Part shown: one piece after another, positions 26,730 through 35,204 of the stretch | How the letters are laid out: each line of letters begins with the position of its first letter | Position numbering within the stretch: the stretch's first letter is position 1 | Assembly (NCBI GenBank): GCA_039931065.1 | Contig: JBDTSP010000008.1 | Coordinates: 1-64,000, forward strand | Direction of reading: 5' to 3' | Length of the DNA: 64,000 nucleotides | From: CADEED01 sp039931065 | GTDB lineage: Bacteria; Pseudomonadota; Gammaproteobacteria; Steroidobacterales; Steroidobacteraceae | The notes under the pieces: generated by a model | Databases searched by the model: none | What the model was told of the DNA's origin: nothing | The model's input: only the letters and a program-made list of their open reading frames with translations | Made by a program: the position numbers and the translations under genes

Positions 26730-27221
26730 GTGGATGCAGCACTGACTCGCGACACCCTGCAGCGTTTGCTGGTGGAAGAAAACAGCGCGCTCGCCGATTT
26801 CGAACGACTGCTCGATGAAGAGCACGGCGCGCTGCGTTCGCGCAATATCGATGCGCTCGAACAGCTGGCCGAGTCCCGGCAGGCGAACGTCATCCGTCTG
26901 CTGAAAATCGAAGACGAACGCCGCTCCCTGTGCAGCATGCTCGGTTTCGAAACCGACCTTACGGGGCTGTCGAAACTGATTGCCTGGTGCGACCCTGCAC
27001 GTTCGCTCGGCAAGCCTTATGAGGAATGCGCGACGCGCGCCAAGAACTGCCGCACCCTCAACGATCGCAATGGCATTCTCGTCGGCGCGCAGATCAAACG
27101 CGTCGAAGGCCTGCTCGGTGCGATGACCGGCACCAGCAACGAGCCGCGCAACTACGGCCCGCGCGGCCAGTCGAATCCTTACGCCGGCTCCGCCGGCAAC
27201 GTCATTTCCGCCGAAGCCTGA
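26730..27221 (+). CDS. flgN: Flagellar export chaperone FlgN
   Basis: FlgN is the cytoplasmic chaperone for FlgK and FlgL. The 163-residue protein starts at a GTG 18 bases after flgM. It has the helical FlgN pattern (LQRLLVEENSALADFERLLD, LEQLAESRQANVIRLLKIED), and a late NDRNGILVGAQIKRVEGLLG motif. The C-terminal Gly/Asn-rich tail resembles that of other FlgN proteins. An intrinsic terminator follows 26 bases downstream, so flgMN is a two-gene unit. Confidence 0.92.
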   Translation: MDAALTRDTLQRLLVEENSALADFERLLDEEHGALRSRNIDALEQLAESRQANVIRLLKIEDERRSLCSMLGFETDLTGLSKLIAWCDPARSLGKPYEECATRAKNCRTLNDRNGILVGAQIKRVEGLLGAMTGTSNEPRNYGPRGQSNPYAGSAGNVISAEA

Positions 27222-27246
27222 CAGACTTCTTGTTTGTTTGACGATG

Positions 27247-27273
27247 AAACGCGCCGCCAGGCGCGTTTTTTTT
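27247..27273 (+). terminator. Intrinsic terminator of flgMN
   Basis: A 9-base perfect stem (AAACGCGCC at 27247-27255 with GGCGCGTTT at 27260-27268) with a GCCA loop is followed by a run of eight T (27266-27273). Confidence 0.93.
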
Positions 27274-27631
27274 GCCTGCGATAACTACCTATTGGCGGCT
27301 GGTTCCACGTGGAGCATGTTTTAGGTTCATTAACCTAATAACAAAGTGCGTTGTGAAGCACGTCGAGCTCCGGTCGATAGGGTCACACCTAACCACCCAA
27401 CATAAGAGACGCGGTTCAAATAATTGCCGCGCACTCGCGAAGCCCGTCACATTCGGCGGCTCAATCCGGCCGCTTTGCCGCCGTAAACCTGTTCAGGACG
27501 CGTGCAGATCACGCGTCGACGAATCGCTGGCGGCAGCTTCGCGGGCTCGTGCATACCGACCGACGGTACTCCTCTCTCGCAAGTGCTCGTGTTCTGCCGC
27601 CGGCCCCAAACAAAGAAGGGGTCTCTCGACG
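27274..27631. other. Intergenic region with palindromes upstream of a small unknown gene
   Basis: No recognisable gene lies here, although the downstream frame stays open to 27272. The region holds a CACGTG palindrome (TCCACGTGGA, 27303-27312) and an AT-rich patch with the inverted repeat TTAGGTT/AACCTAA (27321-27338, 4-base loop). A further hairpin is GACGCGT/ACGCGTC (27497-27517). These could be operators or RNA structure for the gene pair that follows; no clear -10/-35 pair was found. Confidence 0.4.
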
Positions 27632-27991
27632 ATGGAAACGATGAAGCTCCGTGTGATCCAGCAACCCGGCCACGCCGGCGAGTTGCTCGACAGCTTCATT
27701 CGCGTCGAAGGCCGCCTGCCGAGTGACTCGCATGCACTGACCGAAGAACGTCAGCTGACACCGACGCTCGAGAAACTCGCGCTGCGCTCGCTCGACGAGG
27801 GCCAGGTGTGGCGCGCCTGGACTGACGATCGCGGAATGTGGCTGTGGGCCTGCGAAGTATCCCTGGTCCGCTCACGCGAACGCGGACTGCCAGTCATGGA
27901 AGTACGGCGATACGACGAACACGGATCGATCGAAGAGAGCGGCACCTGGGTGCGCGTACGTAATGACAATTGGCAGCGGTGTAACGAATGA
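27632..27991 (+). CDS. Unrecognised 119-residue protein
   Basis: I do not recognise this protein. It starts at ATG 27632 (or 27641), preceded by a purine-rich AAGAAGGGG about 11 bases upstream. It has no signal peptide or membrane helix. It is rich in Arg, Glu and Trp (VWRAWTDDRGMWLWACEVSL; WVRVRNDNWQRCNE) and looks like a small soluble alpha/beta protein. Its last four bases overlap the start of a lipoprotein gene (ATGA), so the two are almost certainly made together. It lies just beyond flgMN but after their terminator, so a flagellar role is not implied. Confidence 0.6.
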   Translation: METMKLRVIQQPGHAGELLDSFIRVEGRLPSDSHALTEERQLTPTLEKLALRSLDEGQVWRAWTDDRGMWLWACEVSLVRSRERGLPVMEVRRYDEHGSIEESGTWVRVRNDNWQRCNE

Positions 27992-28857
27992 ACATGCGAA
28001 ATCTTCTGGTGTTGTTGAGTCTGTCGACGCTGGCCGCCTGCGGTGGCGGCGGCGGAGCCGCGAGTGCGCCGTCGGCCGGCTCGGTCTCGCAGCCCGCGAG
28101 CGTCCCGTCGCCCGCGCCGGTCGTGGGCAACCCGCCTGCCCCGGTGAACAATGCGGATCTCACGCTCGCTGCCCGGCTGTACAAGGGTGACGCCCGCACC
28201 CCGGCCGGCTTCGATCTCGAAACGCGCCCGTCGAACGTCCTCGGCACGTTGAGCACGCGCCACCTCAAAAACACCGATCTCGCAACCGGCAACCAGGCGA
28301 TCAGCCGCACATACGAAATGTGCACCAACGATATGGCGCAGGCCGTCGACTGGTCCGAGCGCCAGGCCACCTGGCAGGGACAGTACTCGGATCTGGTCGA
28401 AGTGAACGGCGACAGCCACATGTTCGAAGTGGTGCGCGTGCCGCGCGCCGACGTGACCGCGATGATTCGTCATCGCGTGTTTCGCTGCGACTACCTGGAT
28501 CGCTCGGACTCGGACCTGCGCTCGGATGTCGGTGCCGCCGGCAGCATGAATCAGCGTCCGTTGACCGCCGACGAGCTCAAGAAACTGTCGGAGTACCTGT
28601 GGCAGTTCACGCTGTTCAACAATTCCGACTACGCCGTCGAGAGCAGCACGAGTTCCGTCAGCGGCAACACGATCACGCAGACGATTCGCCTTGGCCAGAT
28701 CGAGCGTGGCAGCGCCGGCGCCTGCGACACGGTTCGTGTCAGCGACTGGGTGCACTCGATGGATTCCGTGAGCGGCACGCTCACCCGCTCCTTGACGGCG
28801 GTGCATTCATTCACGGTGAAGGACACCTCGGCGGGTGTCGAGACCTGCGCCAACTGA
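27988..28857 (+). CDS. Putative lipoprotein of unknown function
   Basis: The 289-residue precursor has a short signal peptide ending in the lipobox LAAC (Cys 19), then a Gly run and a Ser/Ala/Pro-rich linker to about residue 48. Beyond this is a folded-looking domain with four conserved-type Cys (in TYEMCTNDMA, VFRCDYLD, GACDTVRV and the C-terminal ETCAN) that could form disulfides. I do not recognise the family. It overlaps the upstream gene by 4 bases. Outer-membrane anchoring in the periplasm is inferred from the lipobox without an Asp at +2. Confidence 0.75.
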   Translation: MNMRNLLVLLSLSTLAACGGGGGAASAPSAGSVSQPASVPSPAPVVGNPPAPVNNADLTLAARLYKGDARTPAGFDLETRPSNVLGTLSTRHLKNTDLATGNQAISRTYEMCTNDMAQAVDWSERQATWQGQYSDLVEVNGDSHMFEVVRVPRADVTAMIRHRVFRCDYLDRSDSDLRSDVGAAGSMNQRPLTADELKKLSEYLWQFTLFNNSDYAVESSTSSVSGNTITQTIRLGQIERGSAGACDTVRVSDWVHSMDSVSGTLTRSLTAVHSFTVKDTSAGVETCAN

Positions 28858-28928
28858 CAACTGGCGGAAAGAAGACGGAGCGGGAAGAGTCAGGCCACGC
28901 GGCCCTCGGTTGCTCCGCCGCCCCGCTC

Positions 28929-29816
28929 TCAGATGTCTTTCGACAACTTCTTGAGATAACTCCGGAACGGCGCCGCCAGCTCCGGATGTTTCAGTGCGTA
29001 TTCGACGTTCGCCTGCAGATAACCAAACTTGTTGCCGCAGTCGTAACGCTTGCCCTCGAACTTGTACGCATACACACCTTCATCGTCCATCAGGCGCGCA
29101 ATGCCGTCGGTGAGCTGGATCTCGCCACCCGCGCCCTTGCCGATGCGCTCGAGATGCGTGAACACCCGGGGCGTCAGTAGATAGCGGCCGACGACCGCGA
29201 GATTGGACGGCGCGACCGAAGGTTTGGGCTTTTCCACGATCTGCTCGACGCGCATGAGATCGCCACGGCGCGAGCCGGTCTTGACGATGCCGTACTTGTC
29301 GGTCTGGCTGTGCGGGACGATCTCCGCGGCCACGATGCTGCCGTTGTCGAAGCGGTCGGCCATCTGCTTGAGGCAGGCTTCCTTGGCGTCGATCAGGTCG
29401 TCGGCGAGATGCACGAAGAACGGCGTGTCACCCACGGCCGGCCTGGCGCACAACACCGCATGCCCTAACCCCAGCGGCGCCGATTGACGGATGTAGATGC
29501 AGGATGCGTACGACGGCAACACGCTGCGGAGCATCTTCAGGAGTTCGCTCTTGCCCTGCGACAAGAGCAGATTTTCGAGCTCGCCGTCGGAATCGAAATG
29601 GTCTTCGATGGCGCGTTTGGAGGAACCGGTGACGAATACCAGGCGCTTCGCGCCGGCCTGCAAAGCCTCTTCCACTGCATATTGAATGAGCGGCTTGTCG
29701 ACGATGGGCAGCATTTCTTTGGGGCTGGCCTTCGTCGCCGGCAGGAATCGAGTACCGCGGCCCGCAACGGGGAACACGGCGACATCGATACGGCTCTGCT
29801 TCGACTTTGCGGGCAT
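28929..29816 (-). CDS. galU: UTP-glucose-1-phosphate uridylyltransferase GalU
   Basis: GalU makes UDP-glucose from UTP and glucose-1-phosphate, feeding LPS, exopolysaccharide and glycan synthesis. The 295-residue protein has the nucleotide-binding motif VFPVAGRGTRFLPATKASPK then EMLPIVDKPLIQYAVEEA. It also has FVHLADDLID and GEIQLTDGIA. Length and motifs are typical. It is convergent with the upstream lipoprotein gene and the last gene of the minus-strand block. Confidence 0.96.
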   Translation of the reverse strand: MPAKSKQSRIDVAVFPVAGRGTRFLPATKASPKEMLPIVDKPLIQYAVEEALQAGAKRLVFVTGSSKRAIEDHFDSDGELENLLLSQGKSELLKMLRSVLPSYASCIYIRQSAPLGLGHAVLCARPAVGDTPFFVHLADDLIDAKEACLKQMADRFDNGSIVAAEIVPHSQTDKYGIVKTGSRRGDLMRVEQIVEKPKPSVAPSNLAVVGRYLLTPRVFTHLERIGKGAGGEIQLTDGIARLMDDEGVYAYKFEGKRYDCGNKFGYLQANVEYALKHPELAAPFRSYLKKLSKDI

Positions 29817-29940
29817 GTGGGCTCCGGCCTTTCAGGGGGCCGAAACCATACCATGCCACCCTGACTGCCTAGCAGGGCCTTCGGTCGCGTGAGCGCAAAC
29901 TTGGCACTACTTCACGCCCAACGCGACCGTAGGAGCCAGC

Positions 29941-30264
29941 TTACGCGGCTGGTTTGGCGGGTTTGGCCGCCGGTGCGGGTGCCGACGAGCCGGGCTTTTC
30001 CGCACCCAGCTTGATGTCGGCGCGATTTCTTTCGATGAGTTTCTGCGAGATGCCTTCGACCATCGTGAGCTGATCGACGCTCTTGAACGGGCCGTTCTTG
30101 TCGCGGTAACTCACGATGGCCTTGGCCTTCGCGGGACCGACACCGTTCAGCGCCTTGGCGAGTGCCGCGGCATCGGCGGTGTTGATGTTGACGGGCTCGG
30201 CATGAACGATCGGTGCCAGCAGCAGCATTGCCGCGAGCGTGGGGATGAGATGTTTGAGTGACAT
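29941..30264 (-). CDS. comEA: ComEA-like helix-hairpin-helix protein
   Basis: The 107-residue precursor has a signal peptide (LIPTLAAMLLLAPIVHA) followed directly by a ComEA-type double helix-hairpin-helix domain. The domain reads VNINTADAAALAKALNGVGP then AKAKAIVSYRDKNGPFKSVD and ISQKLIERNRADI. An Ala/Pro/Lys tail closes it. Such periplasmic proteins bind incoming duplex DNA in natural transformation, though many short homologues are untested. It lies alone between galU and lapB. Confidence 0.88.
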   Translation of the reverse strand: MSLKHLIPTLAAMLLLAPIVHAEPVNINTADAAALAKALNGVGPAKAKAIVSYRDKNGPFKSVDQLTMVEGISQKLIERNRADIKLGAEKPGSSAPAPAAKPAKPAA

Positions 30265-30352
30265 GTGGCCTCCTTGCCTGATGGGACCCGGCGACTCCGG
30301 GCGACAGGAAGACTAACAACCTACTCGCGGTTGGCCGCAGCGATGAATCTCG

Positions 30353-31312
30353 TCAAACCGCGCGATTATTCACGCTTTGCAGGGAGTCCCAACTGCGGCA
30401 GCTGGGGCAACGCCAGTGCCAGGTCACGCTCGCGACGCCACACTGATCGCAGCGGAAACGCGCGGGCTCCGGCATCGCCGCCGCGTCCTGCGGGGGCAGA
30501 GCGTTCAATCGTTGTTCGAGTTCGGCGGAACGGGCGTTGAGCGCCACCCGGGCTTCCGGCCCGAACGCAACCTGGATGGTGCGCGAAGGCGACAACGCCG
30601 CGACGTACAGATCGAGGGCCTTGCTCTCGTCGCCCGAAGCAGCCGCGATGCGCGCCGCCAGAATCGCGGCGCGCGCGGAATCCGGCGCATGCACCCGGGC
30701 CGCCGCCACCTGCGAACGCGCGGCTTCGAAATCCCGCGTGGCCAGTGCCGCCTCCCCGAGTTCGCAGCAGTAGTGAGCCGCCACGGCATTGTGTTCACGT
30801 TGTTTCTCGGCGGGCAATTCGCGCCAGATATCGAGCGCCGCGCGCCAGTCACGCTGCTGTTCGTACACCCACGCGAGACGTTCCAGCACGGCCGCGCGGT
30901 ATTGCGCCGACGACATCAGGCTGCGCAGTTTTTCCTCGGCACGATCCATCAAACCTGCGCTCATGTAGTCGAGGCCCAGCGCGTAGGTGGCCTGCTCGCG
31001 AATCGCCGCCTCGCGTTGCTGGCTCAAACCCATGTGGATGGCGATGGCGCGATCGACCTCGCCGCGTTTGCGCATCAGGCTGCCGAGCGCGAACTGGATC
31101 TCCGCCTCCTGCGACTTGGTGGCGAGCCGCGTGAAGACTTCGGTGGCCCGGTCGAAGCGGTCGTTCACCAGGTGATCGAGGCCGGTGAAATAGTCGACAT
31201 TGAGCCGCACCCGCCGACCGCGCGCCGAACGCCGGCCGAGCGCGAACGCGGCCGCCCCGACGACCAGGAAACACAGCAGCAACACGACGGGGGAAATGCC
31301 ACGCAGACGCAT
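30353..31312 (-). CDS. lapB: LPS assembly regulator LapB (YciM)
   Basis: LapB is an inner-membrane TPR protein that controls LPS synthesis by presenting LpxC to FtsH. The 319-residue protein has one N-terminal membrane helix (VVLLLCFLVVGAAAFALG) and a chain of TPR repeats from about residue 40 to 260. A C-terminal rubredoxin-like zinc ribbon follows, with Cys pairs C288/C291 and C302/C305. It is about 70 residues shorter than the E. coli 389, so some TPR units are missing or degenerate. The usual upstream partner lapA is not present; aroA ends 13 bases upstream instead. Confidence 0.9.
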   Translation of the reverse strand: MRLRGISPVVLLLCFLVVGAAAFALGRRSARGRRVRLNVDYFTGLDHLVNDRFDRATEVFTRLATKSQEAEIQFALGSLMRKRGEVDRAIAIHMGLSQQREAAIREQATYALGLDYMSAGLMDRAEEKLRSLMSSAQYRAAVLERLAWVYEQQRDWRAALDIWRELPAEKQREHNAVAAHYCCELGEAALATRDFEAARSQVAAARVHAPDSARAAILAARIAAASGDESKALDLYVAALSPSRTIQVAFGPEARVALNARSAELEQRLNALPPQDAAAMPEPARFRCDQCGVASVTWHWRCPSCRSWDSLQSVNNRAV

Positions 31313-31324
31313 GCGCGGACGTTA

Positions 31325-32704
31325 TCAGCTTTGTTGACGCGGTGCGGCGCGCGCACGCTGCCAGTCGCTCCAGTAGTTCGGATAGGTCTTCGCGACGCAG
31401 CCCGGATCGAGGATTCGCAGGCCCGGCAGGCGCGAACCGAGCACGCCGAAGGACATGGCGATTCTGTGATCGTGATAGGTCTCGATTTCCACCCTGGCTG
31501 GTATCGAATTGGCGGGTTTCGCTGTCGAAGCCGCGGACAACGGTTCGATCACCATGAAATCCGGGCCCTCTTCGACCCTCACGCCGAGCTTGCGCAGTTC
31601 GCGCGTAGGCGCGGCGATGCGATCACATTCCTTCACGCGCAGGGTCGCGAGACCTTCTATGCGGGTGGGTTTGCCGAGGAACGGCGCCATCATCATGAGC
31701 GTCGGGGCGACGTCCGGCATGCTGCTCATGTCGACGGGCGCGTCGAACCCGGCCCCCAGGGCGCCCGGCCCTTCGATGATCGTGCTGTCCGACGCGCGCT
31801 GCACCGTCGCGCCGAGCTTCTCGCACAGGCCGAAGAACGCGTAGTCGCCCTGGCGCGTGCGCGTCCCGAGATTGCTCAAGGTGATGCGGCCGCCGTGCAA
31901 GGTCGCCAGCGCGGCAAAATAGGACGCCGCCGATGCATCACCCTCGACGTCGATCACGCCGGCGCGATACGGAAGCGGCGCCACGATGAGCTTTTGGTAG
32001 TCGTGGTTTTCGACATTGGCGCCGAACTTCGCCATTTCGTCGAGCGTGAGATCGACGTATGGCTTGCTGGTGAGCTCACCCTCGACCTCGATCGTGAGCC
32101 CGCCTTCGATCAGCGGCCCGATGATCAGCAGACTCGTGAGGTACTGGCTCGAAATATTGCTGGGCACCCGCGCCGGCCCCTTGAGCGAACGCGACCCGAC
32201 CACCGTGGTCGGCAGGTGTCCGTCGTTACTCGACTGCATCCGCGCGCCCAGCGCCGCGAGCGCGTCGACCAGCGCCTTGTTAGGCCGCTGCTGCATGGAG
32301 ATGTGCCCATCGATCGTCGTTGCGTCCGGCCGCAGCGACGCCATCGCCAGCAATAGCCGGGTAGAAACCGCACTCTGCCCGACATTGAGGTCAACCGGCC
32401 CGCTGGCAAATTCACCACCGCGCCCCGTGATCTGAACCACCCCGTCGACGGTATCGTCGACCGCGATCCCCAACCTGCGCAGGCAATCCTTCATCCGCCA
32501 GTAATCGTCACACTCTCCCGGGTAACGAATGGTGCTGACCCCATCCGCGAGCGCCGCGATCGCACAGTCCCGCAGCGTCAGTGACTTGCTCCCCGGCAGC
32601 GGCGTCTCGAATTGAAACGCACCTTTGGCCCAAGGCTCGAGATCAAGCGTCTTCGGATATTCCGGCATCGATGAAGAGTTTTGCGAAGGTAAATCCGTGC
32701 TCAT
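31325..32704 (-). CDS. aroA: 3-phosphoshikimate 1-carboxyvinyltransferase (EPSP synthase)
   Basis: AroA joins PEP and shikimate-3-phosphate in the sixth step of the shikimate pathway. The 459-residue protein keeps core residues: LPGSKS (36-41) with R45, the MPD segment of the catalytic Asp, RVKECDRIAA, YHDHRIAMSF and AKTYPNYW. The phosphate/PEP loop is divergent, reading GQSAVSTR at 109-116, where E. coli has GNAGTAMR. The residue equivalent to Gly96 is therefore Ala, the position that affects glyphosate binding in other enzymes. The gene sits between ihfB and lapB, not beside cmk as in relatives, which suggests replacement or relocation. Activity is expected but the subclass is uncertain. 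Confidence 0.9.
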   Translation of the reverse strand: MSTDLPSQNSSSMPEYPKTLDLEPWAKGAFQFETPLPGSKSLTLRDCAIAALADGVSTIRYPGECDDYWRMKDCLRRLGIAVDDTVDGVVQITGRGGEFASGPVDLNVGQSAVSTRLLLAMASLRPDATTIDGHISMQQRPNKALVDALAALGARMQSSNDGHLPTTVVGSRSLKGPARVPSNISSQYLTSLLIIGPLIEGGLTIEVEGELTSKPYVDLTLDEMAKFGANVENHDYQKLIVAPLPYRAGVIDVEGDASAASYFAALATLHGGRITLSNLGTRTRQGDYAFFGLCEKLGATVQRASDSTIIEGPGALGAGFDAPVDMSSMPDVAPTLMMMAPFLGKPTRIEGLATLRVKECDRIAAPTRELRKLGVRVEEGPDFMVIEPLSAASTAKPANSIPARVEIETYHDHRIAMSFGVLGSRLPGLRILDPGCVAKTYPNYWSDWQRARAAPRQQS

Positions 32705-32760
32705 CGTCTCTTACTCTTCTCTTCCCACACCCAGCTGCGCGCACGACGAGGCGAACAATC

Positions 32761-33002
32761 GAGGACCCTGCAGTTTGGCCGGCGTCCACGCGAGAGGTCC
32801 GCTTTCGGAACGGCGGTGCTGCGGATTCGCAAGGCACGAAGCCGCCCCAGGGTTGCCGTTTGGCCTCTCGATCTCGCTGAATGTGGCGCAAGAGAATGTC
32901 GTCGCGCGGGCGGCGGCCCCGGTTTTCACGCTACAAAACATGGGCGGCCGACGTGGAGAAAAGGACCTCTCGCGGGGGCGACGGCCAAACTACCGCGCCC
33001 TC
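32761..33002. repeat. Imperfect 40-bp inverted repeats in the ihfB-aroA gap
   Basis: The 322-base gap 32705-33026 contains no gene I can support. A 40-base arm at 32761-32800 is the inverted copy of 32963-33002 with 7 mismatches; the shared core includes AGTTTGGCCG and CGCGAGAGGTCC. The arms enclose 162 bases of non-coding sequence with a third partial copy (GTTTGGCCTCTCG). No target duplication is seen at the ends. It could be a decayed miniature element or a large RNA structure. Confidence 0.6.
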
Positions 33003-33026
33003 CTTTCCTCTTCTCTTCTTACTCAA

Positions 33027-33329
33027 TCAATCTCTAATCGGCCGATCCGCGCCATCGTTAACGCGTTCCCGCAGATCCTTGCCCGGCTTGAAATGCGGCA
33101 CGTACTTGCCGGACAACGCCACCGCTTCCCCGGTCTTCGGATTCCGGCCCTGCCGCGGCGGCCGGAAATGCAGCGAGAACGAGCCGAAGCCCCGTATCTC
33201 GATGCGATCTCCAGCCGACAAGGCATCGCTCATGATCTCCAGGATCTGCTTGAGCGCGAGCTCCACATCCTTGGCGGGCAGATGTTTCTGTTTCGCCGTG
33301 ATGATCTCGATGAGCTCGGACTTCGTCAT
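33027..33329 (-). CDS. ihfB: Integration host factor beta subunit
   Basis: IHF-beta pairs with IHF-alpha to bend DNA sharply, and is often required at sigma-54 promoters such as those in this flagellar cluster. The 100-residue protein has the family blocks MTKSELIEIITAKQKHLPAK, RIEIRGFGSFSLHFRPPRQG and RNPKTGEAVALSGKYVPHFK, including the DNA-intercalating Pro in the beta arm. Position right after rpsA is conserved. Confidence 0.97.
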   Translation of the reverse strand: MTKSELIEIITAKQKHLPAKDVELALKQILEIMSDALSAGDRIEIRGFGSFSLHFRPPRQGRNPKTGEAVALSGKYVPHFKPGKDLRERVNDGADRPIRD

Positions 33330-33369
33330 GGGCCGTTATCCTGTGTTGCTTTTTTCTACAGCCTAACTA

Positions 33370-35046
33370 TTAACGATCGCCGCCAATCTGCTCCTTGAGC
33401 AAATCGCCGAGGCTCGTGCCGCTGCTCGAACTCTGTTCGGAGCGGTAGCTCGAGACAGCTTCCTGCTCCTCGTGCATTTCCTTGGCCTTGACGGACAGCG
33501 CGATCGTGCGCGTCTTGCGGTCGACGCCCGTGAATCGGGCTTCGATTTCCTGGCCGACCTTGAGAACCGTACGCGCGTCTTCGACGCGGTCGCGGGACAG
33601 ATCGCTGGCACGCAACTGGCCTTCGATGCTGTTGCCGAGATCGATGATCGCGCCACGCGCGTCGACTTCCTTGACCACACCCGTGACCACGGTGCCCTTC
33701 GGATTCGTCGCGATCCACTCGCTGAACGGATCCTGCGCGAGCTGCTTGACGCCGAGCGAGATGCGCTCACGTTCCGGATCGATCGACAGCACCATCGCCT
33801 CGACCTGCTGGCCCTTCTGGTAGTTGCGCACGGCTTCTTCGCCTGCGACATCCCACGAGAGATCCGACAGGTGCACGAGACCGTCGATGTTGCCGGCGAG
33901 ACCGATGAACACGCCGAAGTCGGTGATCGATTTGATCTGGCCCGAAACCTTGTCGCCCCGGTTGAAGTTCTCGGCGAACTCCTTCCACGGATTCTGTTTG
34001 CACTGCTTGAGGCCGAGCGAAATGCGACGACGCTCTTCATCCACGTCGAGCACCATGACTTCGACTTCCTGGCCCGAGTGCACGACTTTGGCCGGGTTGA
34101 CGTTCTTGTTGGTCCAGTCCATTTCGGACACGTGGACCAGGCCTTCGACGCCGTCTTCGATCTCCACGAACGCGCCATAGTCGGCGATGTTCGTGACCTT
34201 GCCGAACACGCGGGTGTTCGGCGGATAACGGCGGGCGATGTTCTCCCACGGATCGGCGCCCAGCTGCTTGAGGCCGAGCGAGACGCGTGAACGTTCGCGG
34301 TCGAACTTGAGGATGCGGACGTCGATCTCGTCGCCGACCTTGACCACTTCCGACGGATGTTTGACGCGTTTCCACGCCATGTCGGTGATGTGCAGCAGAC
34401 CGTCGATGCCACCCAGATCCACGAACGCGCCGTAGTCGGTGAGGTTCTTGACGGTGCCCTTGAGCACGGTGCCCTCCTGCAGGTTGTCCATGAGCGCGCT
34501 GCGCTCAGCGGAGAACTCCTGCTCGACGACCGCGCGACGCGAAACGACAACGTTGTTGCGCTTCTGGTCGAGCTTGATGACCTTGAACTCGAGGGACTTG
34601 CCTTCGAGGTAGGCGGTGTCACGAACCGGACGGACATCGACCAGTGAGCCCGGCAGGAACGCGCGGACGTTGTCGATCTCGACGGTGAAACCACCCTTCA
34701 CACGGCCCGTGATGGTGCCGGTGACGATTTCTTGTTTGGTGAATGACTCTTCGAGACGCGTCCAGGTACGGGCACGCTTGGCTTTTTCACGCGAGAGTCG
34801 CGTTTCGCCGGTGCCATCTTCCATCGCATCGAGCGCCACTTCCACGCTGTCGCCGGCCTTGACCTCGACTTCGCCGCGTTCGTTCTTGAACTGCTCGAGC
34901 GGAATGACGGCTTCGGATTTGAGGCCCACGTTCACTACGACCATGTCGTCGCCTACGTCTACGACGAGGCCAGTGAGGATCATTCCGGGGCGGATTCGCT
35001 GATTAGCGAGGCTCTGTTCAAAGAGCTCGGCAAAACTTTCAGTCAT
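33370..35046 (-). CDS. rpsA: 30S ribosomal protein S1
   Basis: S1 unfolds structured mRNAs at the ribosome and helps initiate on weak ribosome sites. The 558-residue protein has six S1 repeats, with the first two being the ribosome-binding type and the later ones carrying the repeated motif GAFVD/EIxxGVEGLVHxS (for example DYGAFVDLGGIDGLLHITDM). Length is standard. Its own start has only a weak GGA. A hairpin lies 16 bases upstream of the start codon, as expected for a self-regulated S1 leader. cmk upstream and ihfB downstream are conserved neighbours. Confidence 0.98.
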   Translation of the reverse strand: MTESFAELFEQSLANQRIRPGMILTGLVVDVGDDMVVVNVGLKSEAVIPLEQFKNERGEVEVKAGDSVEVALDAMEDGTGETRLSREKAKRARTWTRLEESFTKQEIVTGTITGRVKGGFTVEIDNVRAFLPGSLVDVRPVRDTAYLEGKSLEFKVIKLDQKRNNVVVSRRAVVEQEFSAERSALMDNLQEGTVLKGTVKNLTDYGAFVDLGGIDGLLHITDMAWKRVKHPSEVVKVGDEIDVRILKFDRERSRVSLGLKQLGADPWENIARRYPPNTRVFGKVTNIADYGAFVEIEDGVEGLVHVSEMDWTNKNVNPAKVVHSGQEVEVMVLDVDEERRRISLGLKQCKQNPWKEFAENFNRGDKVSGQIKSITDFGVFIGLAGNIDGLVHLSDLSWDVAGEEAVRNYQKGQQVEAMVLSIDPERERISLGVKQLAQDPFSEWIATNPKGTVVTGVVKEVDARGAIIDLGNSIEGQLRASDLSRDRVEDARTVLKVGQEIEARFTGVDRKTRTIALSVKAKEMHEEQEAVSSYRSEQSSSSGTSLGDLLKEQIGGDR

Positions 35047-35061
35047 TTAGTTTTCCATTCG

Positions 35062-35091
35062 CACGACCCCTTTATAGATGTAAAGGTCGTG
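35062..35091 (-). promoter_or_regulatory. Hairpin in the rpsA leader
   Basis: CACGACC (35062-35068) pairs with GGTCGTG (35085-35091), with inner TTT/AAA pairs possible. It lies 16 bases upstream of the rpsA start. rpsA leaders in other gammaproteobacteria fold into hairpins that S1 itself recognises; similarity of function here is inferred. An overlapping TATAAA on the minus strand could instead be a -10 element. Confidence 0.4.
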
Positions 35092-35204
35092 ACAATTAAC
35101 GCTCGCGGGAAATCCGGTCCCCTCGAGGCAGATGCACACAACTTCGCGTCCGTGCGAAGCAACCTAAAAACTTTTCGTAGGGAAGTGTGCTGGCCGGCGT
35201 GAAG

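Noticed and set aside
27272..27631. 239-residue version of the small unknown gene
   Set aside because: The first 120 codons start inside the flgMN terminator and look non-coding; the ATG at 27632 is preferred.
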